Source: Pseudomonadota bacterium (GTDB taxonomy: Bacteria; Pseudomonadota; Alphaproteobacteria; Dongiales; Dongiaceae). Taken from it: DNA of 64,000 nucleotides. Both the position numbers and the translations under genes were made by a program. Under the pieces are notes generated by a model. It saw nothing but the letters and a program-made list of their open reading frames with translations, made no database searches and was not told the origin of the DNA. Positions 31,464 through 42,118 of the stretch are shown piece by piece (within the stretch, counting starts at the first letter, position 1; each line of letters opens with the position of its first letter). The stretch spans positions 930,001 to 994,000 of the forward strand of contig JACPDN010000006.1 in NCBI GenBank assembly GCA_016183985.1. Direction: 5' to 3'.

Positions 31464-33479
31464 ATGAATAAGCGCTGGCGAGGCTTCGGACTCAAGACCA
31501 GGGTGGTGTTGGCTTTGGCCGTCGTCATCCTGGCGATTCAGGCTGCCTATGTGGCGCTGGAAAACCGCCGCTTCGTGGACCGTCAGTCCGAAGCGCTCCA
31601 GGACAGCGCCGACAATCTTGCCTTGCTCTATTCGGGCGCCGTCGCAAATGCGGTCTGGGAATACGATCGAGACGCAGCACGGGACCAGCTGCAATCCATG
31701 CGGGTTGTCGGTGGCTTTGCCAGGGCGGTGATTGCGGAATCGAGCGGCCTGGAATTCGTGTCGGTCGACGCGTCGGCTGAGAATGATGCCCCAATGGCCA
31801 GCGATCCCAGCGGAACCGTTGAAGGGCGCGCCGACATCCTCGTCGAGGGCCGGCCAGTCGGAAATATCAGCGTCACACTTTCCAAAGCGCCGCTGGAGAT
31901 CGCGCGCACTGCCTATCTGCGATCGCTTCTTGTGACGAACGGCGCTCTTGCTGGCGTGCTGCTGGGCCTGACCTTGCTCGCCCTGCATCTGGTAAGCCGC
32001 CCGCTTGACCGCATGACGGCGCTGATGCAGCGTTTTTCGGCTGGTAATCTCAGCTCACTGGTACCCTATACCGACCGCACTGACGAGATCGGCCGTATGG
32101 CGCGGGCGCTCGAAGTCTTCCGGGGCAATGCGATCGAACGGCGGCTTGCCGAAGAAGCCCTGACACGCCGCAGTGAAGAGTTGGCCATCCTCAACCAGGA
32201 TCTCCGCAAGGCACGCGATGTCGCGGACACTGCCAACCGCGTCAAATCGGAATTCCTGGCCTCAATGAGCCACGAAATCCGCACGCCGATGAACGGTGTC
32301 ATCGGCATGATCCATATGCTGAAGAACACGCCACTCAGCCGCGACCAGCAGGAACAGCTGATGACGCTGGAAAGCTCGGCGCGCGGCCTGCTTTCCATCC
32401 TCAACGATATTCTGGACATCTCGAAGATCGAAGCGGGGCGGCTTGACCTCAATCTGGCCCCCTTCTCGGTGGCCGATATGATCGAGGATCTGGTGGCTTT
32501 GTGGCGGCCATCGGCCATATCGAAGCGCCTCGATCTCACTTACGAAATCTCGCCGCAGGTTCCCAAGGCATTGCACGGCGATTCCGCTCGCATCGCCCAG
32601 GTGCTCGCAAACTTCCTCGGCAATGCCGTGAAATTCACGCATAAGGGCAGCATTGATGTAAGAGTCGATGCGACACCCAAGGGCAACATGACCTGGGAGC
32701 TTGACATCATCGTCTCAGATACCGGCATCGGCATCGAGAAAGACGTCCAGTCTCGCCTGTTCCAGAAGTTCACGCAGGCCGACGCATCAATGACGCGGCG
32801 TTACGGCGGCACCGGCCTGGGCCTCGCCATCTGCCGAGAACTGATGCAACTGATGGGCGGCTCAGTCGGCGTCGACTCACAGCTGGGCCACGGTTCGGAT
32901 TTCTGGATGCGCCTGACCCTCAAGGAAGCGCATATGATCCCGGAGGCGGCAAGTCATCTCCGCAGCAAGGATCAGGCACTGCTCGACCATCTCGGCGCAC
33001 GCAAACTGCATCTGCTGGTGGCCGAAGACAATCTGATCAATCAGAAAGTCATCCGCGCGATGCTGGAAGCGGTCGGCCACACCACCGATCTCGCCAGCGA
33101 CGGGATCGAGGCCGTGGCAGCTGTGCAACGCGGCGACTTCGACGCCGTGCTCATGGACGTGCAGATGCCGAATATGGATGGCATCATGGCGACCCGCGAG
33201 ATCCGCAACCTGGGCGGTGACTTCGAAACGCTGCCGATCATCGCGCTGACGGCCAATGCCATGGCCGGCGACCGGGAACGCTATCTCAATGCCGGCATGT
33301 CGGCCTATGTCTCGAAGCCGATCGATTCCAAATTGCTGTCGCTGGCCCTGCGCCAGACCTGCGGCAAGGACGTGGCCATTCTGCACAGCGGCATGATTCC
33401 GGCCACCAAGCCCGAGCCGATTATTCCACCATCGGCGGAACAGGATGCGGCCTTGTCCGCCTTGCTTTCCAAGCTCTAG
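31464..33479 (+). CDS. Hybrid sensor histidine kinase/response regulator
   Basis: 671 aa. Membrane helices at ~12-32 and ~153-176 flank a small periplasmic sensor domain (33-152). A HAMP segment (SRPLDRMTALMQRFSAGNL) and a coiled linker follow. HisKA carries His270 (SMSHEIRTPMNG). HATPase_c has N box LANFLGNAVKF, G1 VSDTGIGIE and G2 GGTGLGLAI. The receiver domain has Asp565 (VLMDVQMPNMDG) and the conserved Lys in SKPID. There is no Hpt domain, so phosphotransfer needs an outside Hpt protein. Signal and output are unknown. It is divergent from the carbonic anhydrase over 204 bp, and its stop overlaps that of uraD. Confidence 0.92.
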   Translation: MNKRWRGFGLKTRVVLALAVVILAIQAAYVALENRRFVDRQSEALQDSADNLALLYSGAVANAVWEYDRDAARDQLQSMRVVGGFARAVIAESSGLEFVSVDASAENDAPMASDPSGTVEGRADILVEGRPVGNISVTLSKAPLEIARTAYLRSLLVTNGALAGVLLGLTLLALHLVSRPLDRMTALMQRFSAGNLSSLVPYTDRTDEIGRMARALEVFRGNAIERRLAEEALTRRSEELAILNQDLRKARDVADTANRVKSEFLASMSHEIRTPMNGVIGMIHMLKNTPLSRDQQEQLMTLESSARGLLSILNDILDISKIEAGRLDLNLAPFSVADMIEDLVALWRPSAISKRLDLTYEISPQVPKALHGDSARIAQVLANFLGNAVKFTHKGSIDVRVDATPKGNMTWELDIIVSDTGIGIEKDVQSRLFQKFTQADASMTRRYGGTGLGLAICRELMQLMGGSVGVDSQLGHGSDFWMRLTLKEAHMIPEAASHLRSKDQALLDHLGARKLHLLVAEDNLINQKVIRAMLEAVGHTTDLASDGIEAVAAVQRGDFDAVLMDVQMPNMDGIMATREIRNLGGDFETLPIIALTANAMAGDRERYLNAGMSAYVSKPIDSKLLSLALRQTCGKDVAILHSGMIPATKPEPIIPPSAEQDAALSALLSKL

Positions 33480-33994
33480 CGATAGAGATCGCTCAATCGC
33501 AAATAGGCGATCCGGTGCACTTGGTCGAGTGCCGTCCGGAACTCGACAGCCGAACCGTTGAGAACGCGCGCCTCGAAGGCAGCCAGAATCTCGGCACGCT
33601 TCTTTCCTTTCACCGCCAGAATGAAGGGAAAGCCGAAGCGTTCCGTATATCGGCGATTGAGCTCCTGGAAACGTGCGAATTCGATGGGCGAACATTGGTC
33701 GAGGCCGGCGCCCGCTTGCTCGCCGCGCGATTCATCAGTGAGCTTTCCGGCAACCGCCAGCTTGCCGGCGAGATCGGGATGGGCACGCAGCAAGGCCAAT
33801 TGGCGCGCCTCGCCGCCGGCCCCGACAATCGCCCGCAAGGCTGAAGCCAAGCCATCCAGTGTTTCATGCACCGATGTCAGTCCTTGGTCGAACAGGGCTT
33901 CGGCGATCCATGGCGAATGCTCGTAGACCCGCCCGAATGTCGACACGAAGCTATCACGCGATAGAGATCCCGGTGCTGGTTCGAAACAAGGCAT
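33476..33994 (-). CDS. uraD: OHCU decarboxylase
   Basis: 172 aa from ATG 33994 (MPCFEPAPGSLSRD), with GGGAGA six to seven bases before. The UraD fold is shown by FVSTFGRVYEHSPWIAE, LLRAHPDLAGKL with the catalytic His, and the C-terminal RFGFPFILAVKGK. It decarboxylates 2-oxo-4-hydroxy-4-carboxy-5-ureidoimidazoline to S-allantoin, the last step of urate breakdown. It begins two bases after the puuD stop, so the two are coupled. The 3' end overlaps the stop of the opposing kinase by 4 nt. Confidence 0.92.
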   Translation of the reverse strand: MPCFEPAPGSLSRDSFVSTFGRVYEHSPWIAEALFDQGLTSVHETLDGLASALRAIVGAGGEARQLALLRAHPDLAGKLAVAGKLTDESRGEQAGAGLDQCSPIEFARFQELNRRYTERFGFPFILAVKGKKRAEILAAFEARVLNGSAVEFRTALDQVHRIAYLRLSDLYR

Positions 33995-33996
33995 CG

Positions 33997-35202
33997 CTAT
34001 TCTCCCGCGCCATGGTCGGCATTGCCGGCAATCCAAGCCCCGAGGATCGCCCGCTCCTCCTCCGTCATGCCGGTTTTATTGCGAAGCGGCATCATCTTGG
34101 TGGCAACAGCGACGCGCTCGATCATGGGAGCATAGCGCCGGATGTCGGCAGCGCTGTCGAAGACGATGCCCCTTGGCGGCGCCTTGAAAAAGGCATCACT
34201 GGGCGTTGCGGAATGGCAAGCAAGACAGCGCTGCTGGACAATGGCGGCCGCTTCCGTGAGGTCGACTTGCCGATTTACGGCCATGCTGGCGCCGCCTTTG
34301 AGCGCCGGCAGGGCAGCCAGGCACAGTCCCAGGCCCGCGGCAAGGACCAGCAGATGATCCACGTCGCGCGACGCGGCGCCTGCATTCTTGGCATTGGCAT
34401 AGGCGCGCAGCAGGCCGCTCAAAATCACCGCCCCCATGACGAACAACCAACGATAGGGGCTTTCATACATGATGGGATAATGATTGCTGATCATCATAAG
34501 GACGACCGGCAATGTCAGATAGTTATTGTGCAGCGAACGTTGCTTGGCCTGTTTGCCGAGCGCTGGATCGGGAGCTTGTCCCGCCAGCAGCGCCTTCACC
34601 ACTTTCTTCTGATTGGGGATGATGATCATGAAGACATTCGCCGCCATGATCGTCCCGATGAAGGCACCGACATGGAGATAGGCGGCTCGGCCGCTGAAGA
34701 AATGCGTGGCAACGTAGGCTGCAAGCGCCACAAGCAGGAAGACGCCGCAGGCAAGCGCACCGGTACTGCGCCCGATCGGCGACCGGCACAGCAGGTCATA
34801 GACGATCCATCCGCCAGCGAGGAACGCAAGACTGACCAGGATCGCCTCGCCGGCAGTGAGCTGGCTCACCGACGGGTCGATCAGATTCTGTTCTGCGCCG
34901 TAATAGTAGATGAGCGCCAGCAACAGAAAGCCCGAAGCCCAGGTGAAGTAGGCCTCGTATTTGAACCAGTGCAGTTCCTTGGGCATCGTGCCGGGCGCCA
35001 CCAGAAACTTCTCGACAGCATAGAAGCCACCACCATGGACCAGCCAGCTTTCGCCGGCGATCCCCGGTTTGGGCGCCTGATAGTGCTGCAGGCTGGCATC
35101 GAGCCAGATGAAGAAGAACGAGGTACCGATCCACATGATGCCGGTCATCACATGGATCCAGCGTATGGCGAGGCTCAGCCATTCGGCTAAGATTGGATCC
35201 AT
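33997..35202 (-). CDS. puuD: Membrane-bound urate oxidase with cytochrome c domain
   Basis: 401 aa from ATG 35202 (MDPILAEWLSLAIRWIHV), with GGAG six bases before; an ATG 12 bp upstream is an alternative. Seven to eight membrane helices form the DUF989 domain: RWIHVMTGIMWIGTSFFFIWLD and PVVLMMISNHYPIMYE carry conserved His. A C-terminal c-type haem domain has CLACHS (CxxCH) at about residue 335. PuuD oxidises urate to 5-hydroxyisourate and passes electrons to the respiratory chain rather than to O2. It replaces soluble uricase. It lies upstream of uraD in one operon, divergent from a LysR gene. Confidence 0.92.
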   Translation of the reverse strand: MDPILAEWLSLAIRWIHVMTGIMWIGTSFFFIWLDASLQHYQAPKPGIAGESWLVHGGGFYAVEKFLVAPGTMPKELHWFKYEAYFTWASGFLLLALIYYYGAEQNLIDPSVSQLTAGEAILVSLAFLAGGWIVYDLLCRSPIGRSTGALACGVFLLVALAAYVATHFFSGRAAYLHVGAFIGTIMAANVFMIIIPNQKKVVKALLAGQAPDPALGKQAKQRSLHNNYLTLPVVLMMISNHYPIMYESPYRWLFVMGAVILSGLLRAYANAKNAGAASRDVDHLLVLAAGLGLCLAALPALKGGASMAVNRQVDLTEAAAIVQQRCLACHSATPSDAFFKAPPRGIVFDSAADIRRYAPMIERVAVATKMMPLRNKTGMTEEERAILGAWIAGNADHGAGE

Positions 35203-35250
35203 GCGGCGCTCCATCCATCGGGTGGGGAAAGGCCAGGATAACAAAGGCAT

Positions 35251-35265
35251 GTCGGCATTGCCGAC
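35251..35265. promoter_or_regulatory. LysR-type T-N11-A dyad between puuD and lysR
   Basis: A perfect 15-bp palindrome, GTCGGCA-T-TGCCGAC, contains T(35252)-N11-A(35264), the LysR-family operator rule. It sits 49 bp before the puuD ATG and 75 bp before the divergent LysR ATG. It is therefore placed to control both promoters. Confidence 0.65.
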
Positions 35266-35339
35266 CTTGCCAGCGCTGAGTTCATGGATAATGATCTTCA
35301 AGAAACCGGATAAAATCAAACCGGGAGGCAGGGAGGCCC

Positions 35340-36263
35340 ATGCCGCATACCGAGGATCTTTCCATTTTTGCCCGGGTCGTGGAGCTGGGCAGCCTGTCGG
35401 CCGCCGGGCGCGACCTGCGCCTATCGCCGGCAGTGGTCTCCAATCGTATCGCGCGGCTCGAGGGCGATCTTAACGCCCGTCTGCTCAATCGCACCACGCG
35501 CCGGGTCAATCCGACCGAGGAAGGGGCCGCCTTCTACCAGCATTGCCTCTCTATCCTCAATGAGTTGGAGCAGGTCGAGAACCTGCTCTCGCAGCGCACG
35601 GACGAACCGCGCGGACCGATCAAGGTTTCGCTGCCGGTCGCCTTCGGCCGCCAATATGTGGCGCCGCATATCGGCACTTTCCTCGCCCGATACCCGCAGA
35701 TGCAGGTGCGCCTGCAGCTGACCGACCGCTTCTCCGACCTCATCCAGGAGCGGATCGATTTGGCAATCCGTATCGGACCACTGGAAGATTCCTCGGCCAT
35801 CGTCCGGAACCTCGCTGCCGACCGCCGCGTGATTGTCGCCACCCCGGCCTATCTCAAGGCCCGGGGCGTGCCCAAGGCGCCCGAGGATCTGCTTGAACAC
35901 AATTGCCTGCTGTTGCGGTTCCCCGGCTCCAAGCAATATCGCTGGACGCTCGACACGCCGGACGGCCCGCAAACCTTACGCGTCGCCGGCAATATGGACA
36001 GCGACAACAGCGAAGTGCTGCTCGACTGGTGTCTCGCCGGTCATGGCTTGGCGCTGAAATCGATCTGGGAGATCGTCGACCATCTCAATGATGGCCGATT
36101 GCAGGTCGTGCTACACGATTACCCGCCTGCTTCCGACGCCATCCATGCCCTTTACCCCCATGGCACGCATGTGCCTGCCCGCGTGCGCGCCTTCATCGAC
36201 TTCCTGGTGGAGACGTTCGGGCCGAAGCCGATCTGGGAGCGGACACTCAAGGCAAAGGTTTGA
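35340..36263 (+). CDS. LysR-family regulator of the purine-catabolic genes (inferred)
   Basis: 307 aa. The N-terminal winged helix (FARVVELGSLSAAGRDLRLS, then NRIARLEGDLNARLLNRTTR) is followed by a periplasmic-binding-fold effector domain typical of the large group of LysR proteins with RVNPTEEGAAFY. GGGAGG stands well before the ATG. It is divergent from puuD-uraD over 137 bp that holds a perfect LysR dyad. This makes control of urate degradation likely, with a purine or urate derivative as effector. That link is inference from position only. Confidence 0.85.
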   Translation: MPHTEDLSIFARVVELGSLSAAGRDLRLSPAVVSNRIARLEGDLNARLLNRTTRRVNPTEEGAAFYQHCLSILNELEQVENLLSQRTDEPRGPIKVSLPVAFGRQYVAPHIGTFLARYPQMQVRLQLTDRFSDLIQERIDLAIRIGPLEDSSAIVRNLAADRRVIVATPAYLKARGVPKAPEDLLEHNCLLLRFPGSKQYRWTLDTPDGPQTLRVAGNMDSDNSEVLLDWCLAGHGLALKSIWEIVDHLNDGRLQVVLHDYPPASDAIHALYPHGTHVPARVRAFIDFLVETFGPKPIWERTLKAKV

Positions 36264-36272
36264 AAAAGGAAA

Positions 36273-36311
36273 AGCCCGGCGCACCTAGCGGCGTGCCGGG
36301 CTCTTTTTTTT
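36273..36311. terminator. Terminator between lysR and the BMP transporter operon
   Basis: Stem AGCCCGGCGC (36273-36282) pairs with 36293-36302 through ten base pairs, one of them G-T, followed by CTTTTTTTTT. On the minus strand a shorter T-run (CTTTTCC) follows, so it may also stop the converging transporter operon. Confidence 0.85.
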
Positions 36312-36325
36312 GAACGAAGACCGCC

Positions 36326-37399
36326 TTACTTCGGCAAGTCGCCTTCGACGCCTTCTGCCAGCCAGTTCATGCTGGCGATGTCGCCGTCATTGAGGGTCTG
36401 GCCCGCCGCCACCTTGGCGCTGCCGTCCTGGGCATTGATCGGGCCCTTGAAGATCACGATCTTGCCGTCGCGGATGCCTTGCTCGGTCGCGATCGCGGCC
36501 TTGCGGACGTCGTCCGGCATGTTGGCGTAGTTCGCCATCTTGAGCATACCCGCCTTGAGCCCGCCCCAGGTATCGCCCGTCTTCCAGGTGCCGTCCATCG
36601 CCGCCTTGGTACGATCGATATAGTAATTGTCCCACTGGTCGATCGATGAGGTGAGCTGTGCGTTGGGCGCGAATTTGATCATATCCGAAGCCTGACCGAA
36701 GCCTTTGAGACCACGTTCCGCCGCAACCTGAAGCGGCGCCGGTGAGTCGGTGTGCTGGGCGACGATATCGGCACCTTGATCGAGCAGCGCCTTCGCGGCA
36801 TCGGCTTCCTTGCCCGGGTCGTACCAGGAATTGATGAACACCTGCTTGATCTTTCCCTGCGGGTTGACCGAACGCATGCCGAGGATGAAAGCGTTCATGC
36901 CCATGATGACCTCGGGGATCGGAATCGAGCCGATATAGCCGACGACACCGGCCTTCGACATCATGCCGGCGATGACGCCCTGGATGTAGCGGCCTTCATA
37001 AAAGCGGATGTTGTAGGTCGCCATGTTATCGGCGCGCTTATAGCCGGTCGCGTGCTCGAAATAGATATCCGGATAATCGCGAGCAACCTTCAGGGTCGCA
37101 TCCATGAAGCCGAACGAGGTTGTGAAGATGATCTTGTGACCGTCATCGGCCAGGCTGCGGATGACACGCTCGGCGTCGGCGCCTTCGGGCACCTTCTCGA
37201 CATAGGTCGACTTGACGCCCAGCGCCTTGTCGGCGGCAAGGCGCCCCTGGTCGTGCTGATAGGAATAGCCGAAATCGCCGATCGGGCCGACATAGACATA
37301 GCCCGCCTTGAACTCATCAGCCGCGGCAGTCTTGCCCAGCAACGGCAACGTACCGGCAGCCGCACCGGCTTTGAGGAAAGTTCTACGTTTGATCAGCAT
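36326..37399 (-). CDS. BMP-family ABC transporter substrate-binding protein
   Basis: 357 aa from ATG 37399 (MLIKRRTFLKAGAAAG), with AAAGGAGG seven bases upstream. A Tat-type signal (KRRTFLKAG) precedes a PnrA/BmpA-like domain: YVYVGPIGDFGYSYQHDQGR, IIFTTSFGFMDA, EGRYIQGVIAGMMSK, GADIVAQHTDSP. BMP proteins bind nucleosides or purines. With the adjacent permeases, the ATPase and xdh genes, purine or nucleoside import is the best guess. It is last in the transporter operon, the reverse of the common order. Confidence 0.9.
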   Translation of the reverse strand: MLIKRRTFLKAGAAAGTLPLLGKTAAADEFKAGYVYVGPIGDFGYSYQHDQGRLAADKALGVKSTYVEKVPEGADAERVIRSLADDGHKIIFTTSFGFMDATLKVARDYPDIYFEHATGYKRADNMATYNIRFYEGRYIQGVIAGMMSKAGVVGYIGSIPIPEVIMGMNAFILGMRSVNPQGKIKQVFINSWYDPGKEADAAKALLDQGADIVAQHTDSPAPLQVAAERGLKGFGQASDMIKFAPNAQLTSSIDQWDNYYIDRTKAAMDGTWKTGDTWGGLKAGMLKMANYANMPDDVRKAAIATEQGIRDGKIVIFKGPINAQDGSAKVAAGQTLNDGDIASMNWLAEGVEGDLPK

Positions 37400-37446
37400 G
37401 ACGAAAGCCTCCTTTTGTTTTGGCAATTGGGAATGTCGCAAGCACC

Positions 37447-38373
37447 TCAACCCGTCACATGAAAGGCCCGACCAAGGCAGGCCGGCGCATTGAGACGGAT
37501 CTTGGAACGATCGGTGGAAATGACGACAAGCACGACGATGGTGGCGAGATAAGGCAGCATCGAAACGAATTGCGCGGGAATGCCGAGGCCCATGGTCTGC
37601 ACATGGAACTGCAGGATGGTGATGCCGCCGAAGAGATAGGCGCCGAGGAGCAATCGCAAAGGCCGCCAGGTGGCAAAGACGACGAGCGCCAGTGCAATCC
37701 AGCCGCGCCCCGCCGTCATGTCCTCCGCCCACATCGGCGTATAGGAAAGCGAGAGATAGGCCCCACCCAGCCCGCTCATCGCACCCCCGAACAAGGCCGC
37801 GCCATAGCGAATGGCAATGACCGGATAGCCGATGGCATGCGCCGCGTCATGTGAATCGCCGACGGCACGCAACACCAAGCCGGCATGGCTATGAAACAGG
37901 AACCAGATCGTGCCGCCGAGTGCGACGAAGGAAAAATAGACCAGTCCGTCCTGGCCGAAGAGGATGCGTCCGACGATCGGCAGATCGGTGAGAAGCGGAA
38001 GATAGAGCGATGGCAATTTGTCGACCGGCTGACCGACGAAACTCGCCCCCATCATGGCCGCGAGACCAATACCGAAGATCGTCAGTGCCAGGCCCGTTGC
38101 CACTTGGTTGGCGAGCAGGGTCAGGGTCAGCACGGAAAAGATCAGCGCCATCAGCGCGCCACCAAAAGCCGCTGCAACGATGCCGAGGAAGGCACTGCCG
38201 GTGGTCAGCGTCACGGCAAAGCCCACGACGGCGCCGACCAGCATCATGCCCTCGACGCCCAGATTGAGAACGCCGGATTTCTCCGCCACCAATTCGCCGG
38301 TCGCCGCCAGCAGAAGCGGTGTCGCCGCCGATATGACGGAAAGAATGACCGAGACGAAGACGGCACTGTCCAT
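37447..38373 (-). CDS. BMP-type (nucleoside/purine) ABC transporter permease
   Basis: 308 aa from ATG 38373 (MDSAVFVSVILSVISAATP). The family landmark ATGELVAEKSGVLNLGVEGMM is present, then eight to nine hydrophobic segments of the branched-chain-permease fold. It forms the channel with the larger permease upstream. Its start codon shares one base with the upstream stop (TGATG), meaning coupled translation. The C-terminal end extends to HVTG. The substrate is inferred from neighbours: purines or nucleosides. Confidence 0.9.
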   Translation of the reverse strand: MDSAVFVSVILSVISAATPLLLAATGELVAEKSGVLNLGVEGMMLVGAVVGFAVTLTTGSAFLGIVAAAFGGALMALIFSVLTLTLLANQVATGLALTIFGIGLAAMMGASFVGQPVDKLPSLYLPLLTDLPIVGRILFGQDGLVYFSFVALGGTIWFLFHSHAGLVLRAVGDSHDAAHAIGYPVIAIRYGAALFGGAMSGLGGAYLSLSYTPMWAEDMTAGRGWIALALVVFATWRPLRLLLGAYLFGGITILQFHVQTMGLGIPAQFVSMLPYLATIVVLVVISTDRSKIRLNAPACLGRAFHVTG

Positions 38374-39438
38374 CACGCTGCCCTCCGCTTCGACGGCACC
38401 ACGCGCAGGCGGTAGCGGATGAGAAGGTCGCAGCCCAGGAGATAGAAGAGGAGAATGCCCTGGTTGATCTTGGTAACGGCGGCAGGAAGCCCCAAGGCGA
38501 TCTGTGCCTTTTCGCCACCGAGATAGGAAAGCGCCAGTACCAAGCCGCCGAAGAACACGCCCACCGGATGGAGACGCCCCAGAAAAGCGACGATGATCGC
38601 GGTGAAGCCATAGCCTGTCGGCAAGGCTGGCGTGAGCTGGCCGATCGGCCCGGCCACCTCGAACATGCCGGCAAGGCCCGAAAGCCCGCCCCCCACCAGC
38701 AGCGACAGCCAGGTGAGCGATTTGGTGGAAAAGCCGGCATAGGCGGCAGCGCGCGGCGCCTGCCCCGCCACTTTCAGCTTGAAGCCAAGCAGGGATTTGG
38801 AAAGCAGAAACCAGCCGAGGATAACAATGATGACCGCCGCCACGACACCCAGATGAATGCGCGTCCCGGGGATGAGATGCGGCGAGCTTGCCGCTGCCGT
38901 CAGCAGCCGGGTCTGAGGGAAACCATAGCCTTCCGGATCCTTCCAGGGCCCGACCACCAGATAGAGCAGCGCCAGATTGGCGACATAAGTCAGCATCAGG
39001 CTGGTCAGAATCTCGCTGGCATTGAATTGCGTCTTCAAGAAAGCGGGGATCGCCCCCCATACCATGCCGCCCAGGATGCCGGCCGGGATCATCAACACCC
39101 AAACGGGGAAGGTCTCGACGTCATAGAAATAGAGCGCGACACCAGTCGCGAAGATGGCGCCCATGACGTATTGGCCCTCGGCGCCGATATTCCAGACATT
39201 GGCGCGGAAACCCAAGGACAGGCCGACCGCGATCATGATGATCGGGGCGCCCTTGACGAACAGCTCGGAGATACCGCGCCGCGCCGTCAGCGGATCGATC
39301 CACATGACGCGCAAGGATTCCAGCGGATCCTTGCCGAGCACGGCAAAGATCATGAGCGTGGTGAGAAGTGTCAGAGCAATCGCCAGGATGGGCGAGCCAT
39401 AAGCCCACAATCTGGAGCGTTCGCCGCGGGGAACGATC

Positions 39439-39449
<11 letters not shown>
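38373..39449 (-). CDS. BMP-type (nucleoside/purine) ABC transporter permease
   Basis: 358 aa. A cytoplasmic N-terminus is followed by a helix at ~17-40. The YufP-type landmark ISELFVKGAPIIMIAVGLS and FRANVWNIGAEGQYVMGAI are present. About ten hydrophobic segments follow, with NASEILTSLMLTYVA in the middle. Its ATG overlaps the ATPase gene stop by 11 nt, and its stop overlaps the next permease by one base. It pairs with that permease to form the membrane channel of the importer. Confidence 0.9.
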
Positions 39450-41031
<1,582 letters not shown>

Positions 41032-41104
41032 CCCCGATCCTCCGCCCGATTCGCCAGTTCGATGGCACTGGCCCGGGTCTTCGCTCTAGCGATCTTATAG
41101 GCGA

Positions 41105-42118
41105 TCAGCGGGCCGATTGCACCCCCGTCGCCGCCTGGTTTTGCGCCGTTGCCTGCGTCGAAATGAGCAGATCCGCGACCACCGCAATGGCAATGGCCGC
41201 CGGTACCTTGCTCCGGATGCCGGGAACCCCGATCGGGCATCGCAGCCGAGCCAATTCCGTCTCCCCGATGCCGTCGGCGCGCAGGCGCTGCAGGAACCGT
41301 GCCTTCTTGGTATCGCTGCCGATGAGGCCAAGGCTGCCGAAGCGCGCCTTGGCCAAGACCGCCGCAACCAGATCGAAGTCGAGGGCATGGCTGTGGGTCA
41401 TGATCAGAAAATGGGCATCTTCTGGCGCCACTTTGATCAATGTATCGATATCGCCACCCGCATCGCACCGCGTGTTCATGGGAATCTCGGCCGGAAAAAC
41501 GTCCTCGCGGGTATCGCACCAGGTGACGTGGAATGGCAGATCGCCCAATAGCCGCACCAGGGCCCGCCCCACATGGCCAGCGCCGAAAAGATAGAGTTGG
41601 GGCCAGTGCCTACCGGACGTCTCCACCAATTCGCCGCTTGCGACCGATTTGAGCAAGCGGGCCGACCCTGGCTCCGCCGGCTCCATTTCGTGCCGCAGCA
41701 ACCGGCGTGCGGCACTTAAGGCACCGATCTGCAGGTGACTTTCCCAGAACACGCCCTCGCGCTCCCAGGCCAGCACCTGCGCCAGCCAATACTCTGATTC
41801 CGGCGTCAACCTTTCCAGGACAATATCGAGCGCGCCGCCGCAACATTGGCGCAGGTCAGGCCCGAGAATGAAATGCTGGCACTGCGTCGCAAGCTCATCC
41901 GATAGAAGCAGAGCGCGCGCACTGGCGATGATCTCGAATTCCAGCTGCCCGCCGCCGACCGAGCCGACAATCCCTTCAGCATCGACCAGCATGCGCGTTC
42001 CCGGCACGCGTGGCGTCGATCCCCTGGTCGCCGCGATGGTAGCCAGAACCGTCGGCCGGCTCTCCTGCACCCGCCTGAAAGCCGCCGCCAAGACGGGATC
42101 TGCCGGCCTGCCGTTCAT
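41105..42118 (-). CDS. xdhC: Xanthine dehydrogenase accessory protein XdhC
   Basis: 337 aa. The N-terminal XdhC/CoxI domain has TVLATIAATRGSTPRVPGTRM and GSVGGGQLEFEI. The C-terminal Rossmann-like domain has YLFGAGHVGRALVRLLG and THSHALDFDLVAAVL. XdhC binds molybdenum cofactor, helps to sulfurate it and inserts it into XdhB. Its ATG overlaps the xdhB stop by 4 nt, confirming operon membership. Its C-terminal 20 residues are Ala/Gln-rich and unconserved. Confidence 0.92.
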   Translation of the reverse strand: MNGRPADPVLAAAFRRVQESRPTVLATIAATRGSTPRVPGTRMLVDAEGIVGSVGGGQLEFEIIASARALLLSDELATQCQHFILGPDLRQCCGGALDIVLERLTPESEYWLAQVLAWEREGVFWESHLQIGALSAARRLLRHEMEPAEPGSARLLKSVASGELVETSGRHWPQLYLFGAGHVGRALVRLLGDLPFHVTWCDTREDVFPAEIPMNTRCDAGGDIDTLIKVAPEDAHFLIMTHSHALDFDLVAAVLAKARFGSLGLIGSDTKKARFLQRLRADGIGETELARLRCPIGVPGIRSKVPAAIAIAVVADLLISTQATAQNQAATGVQSAR

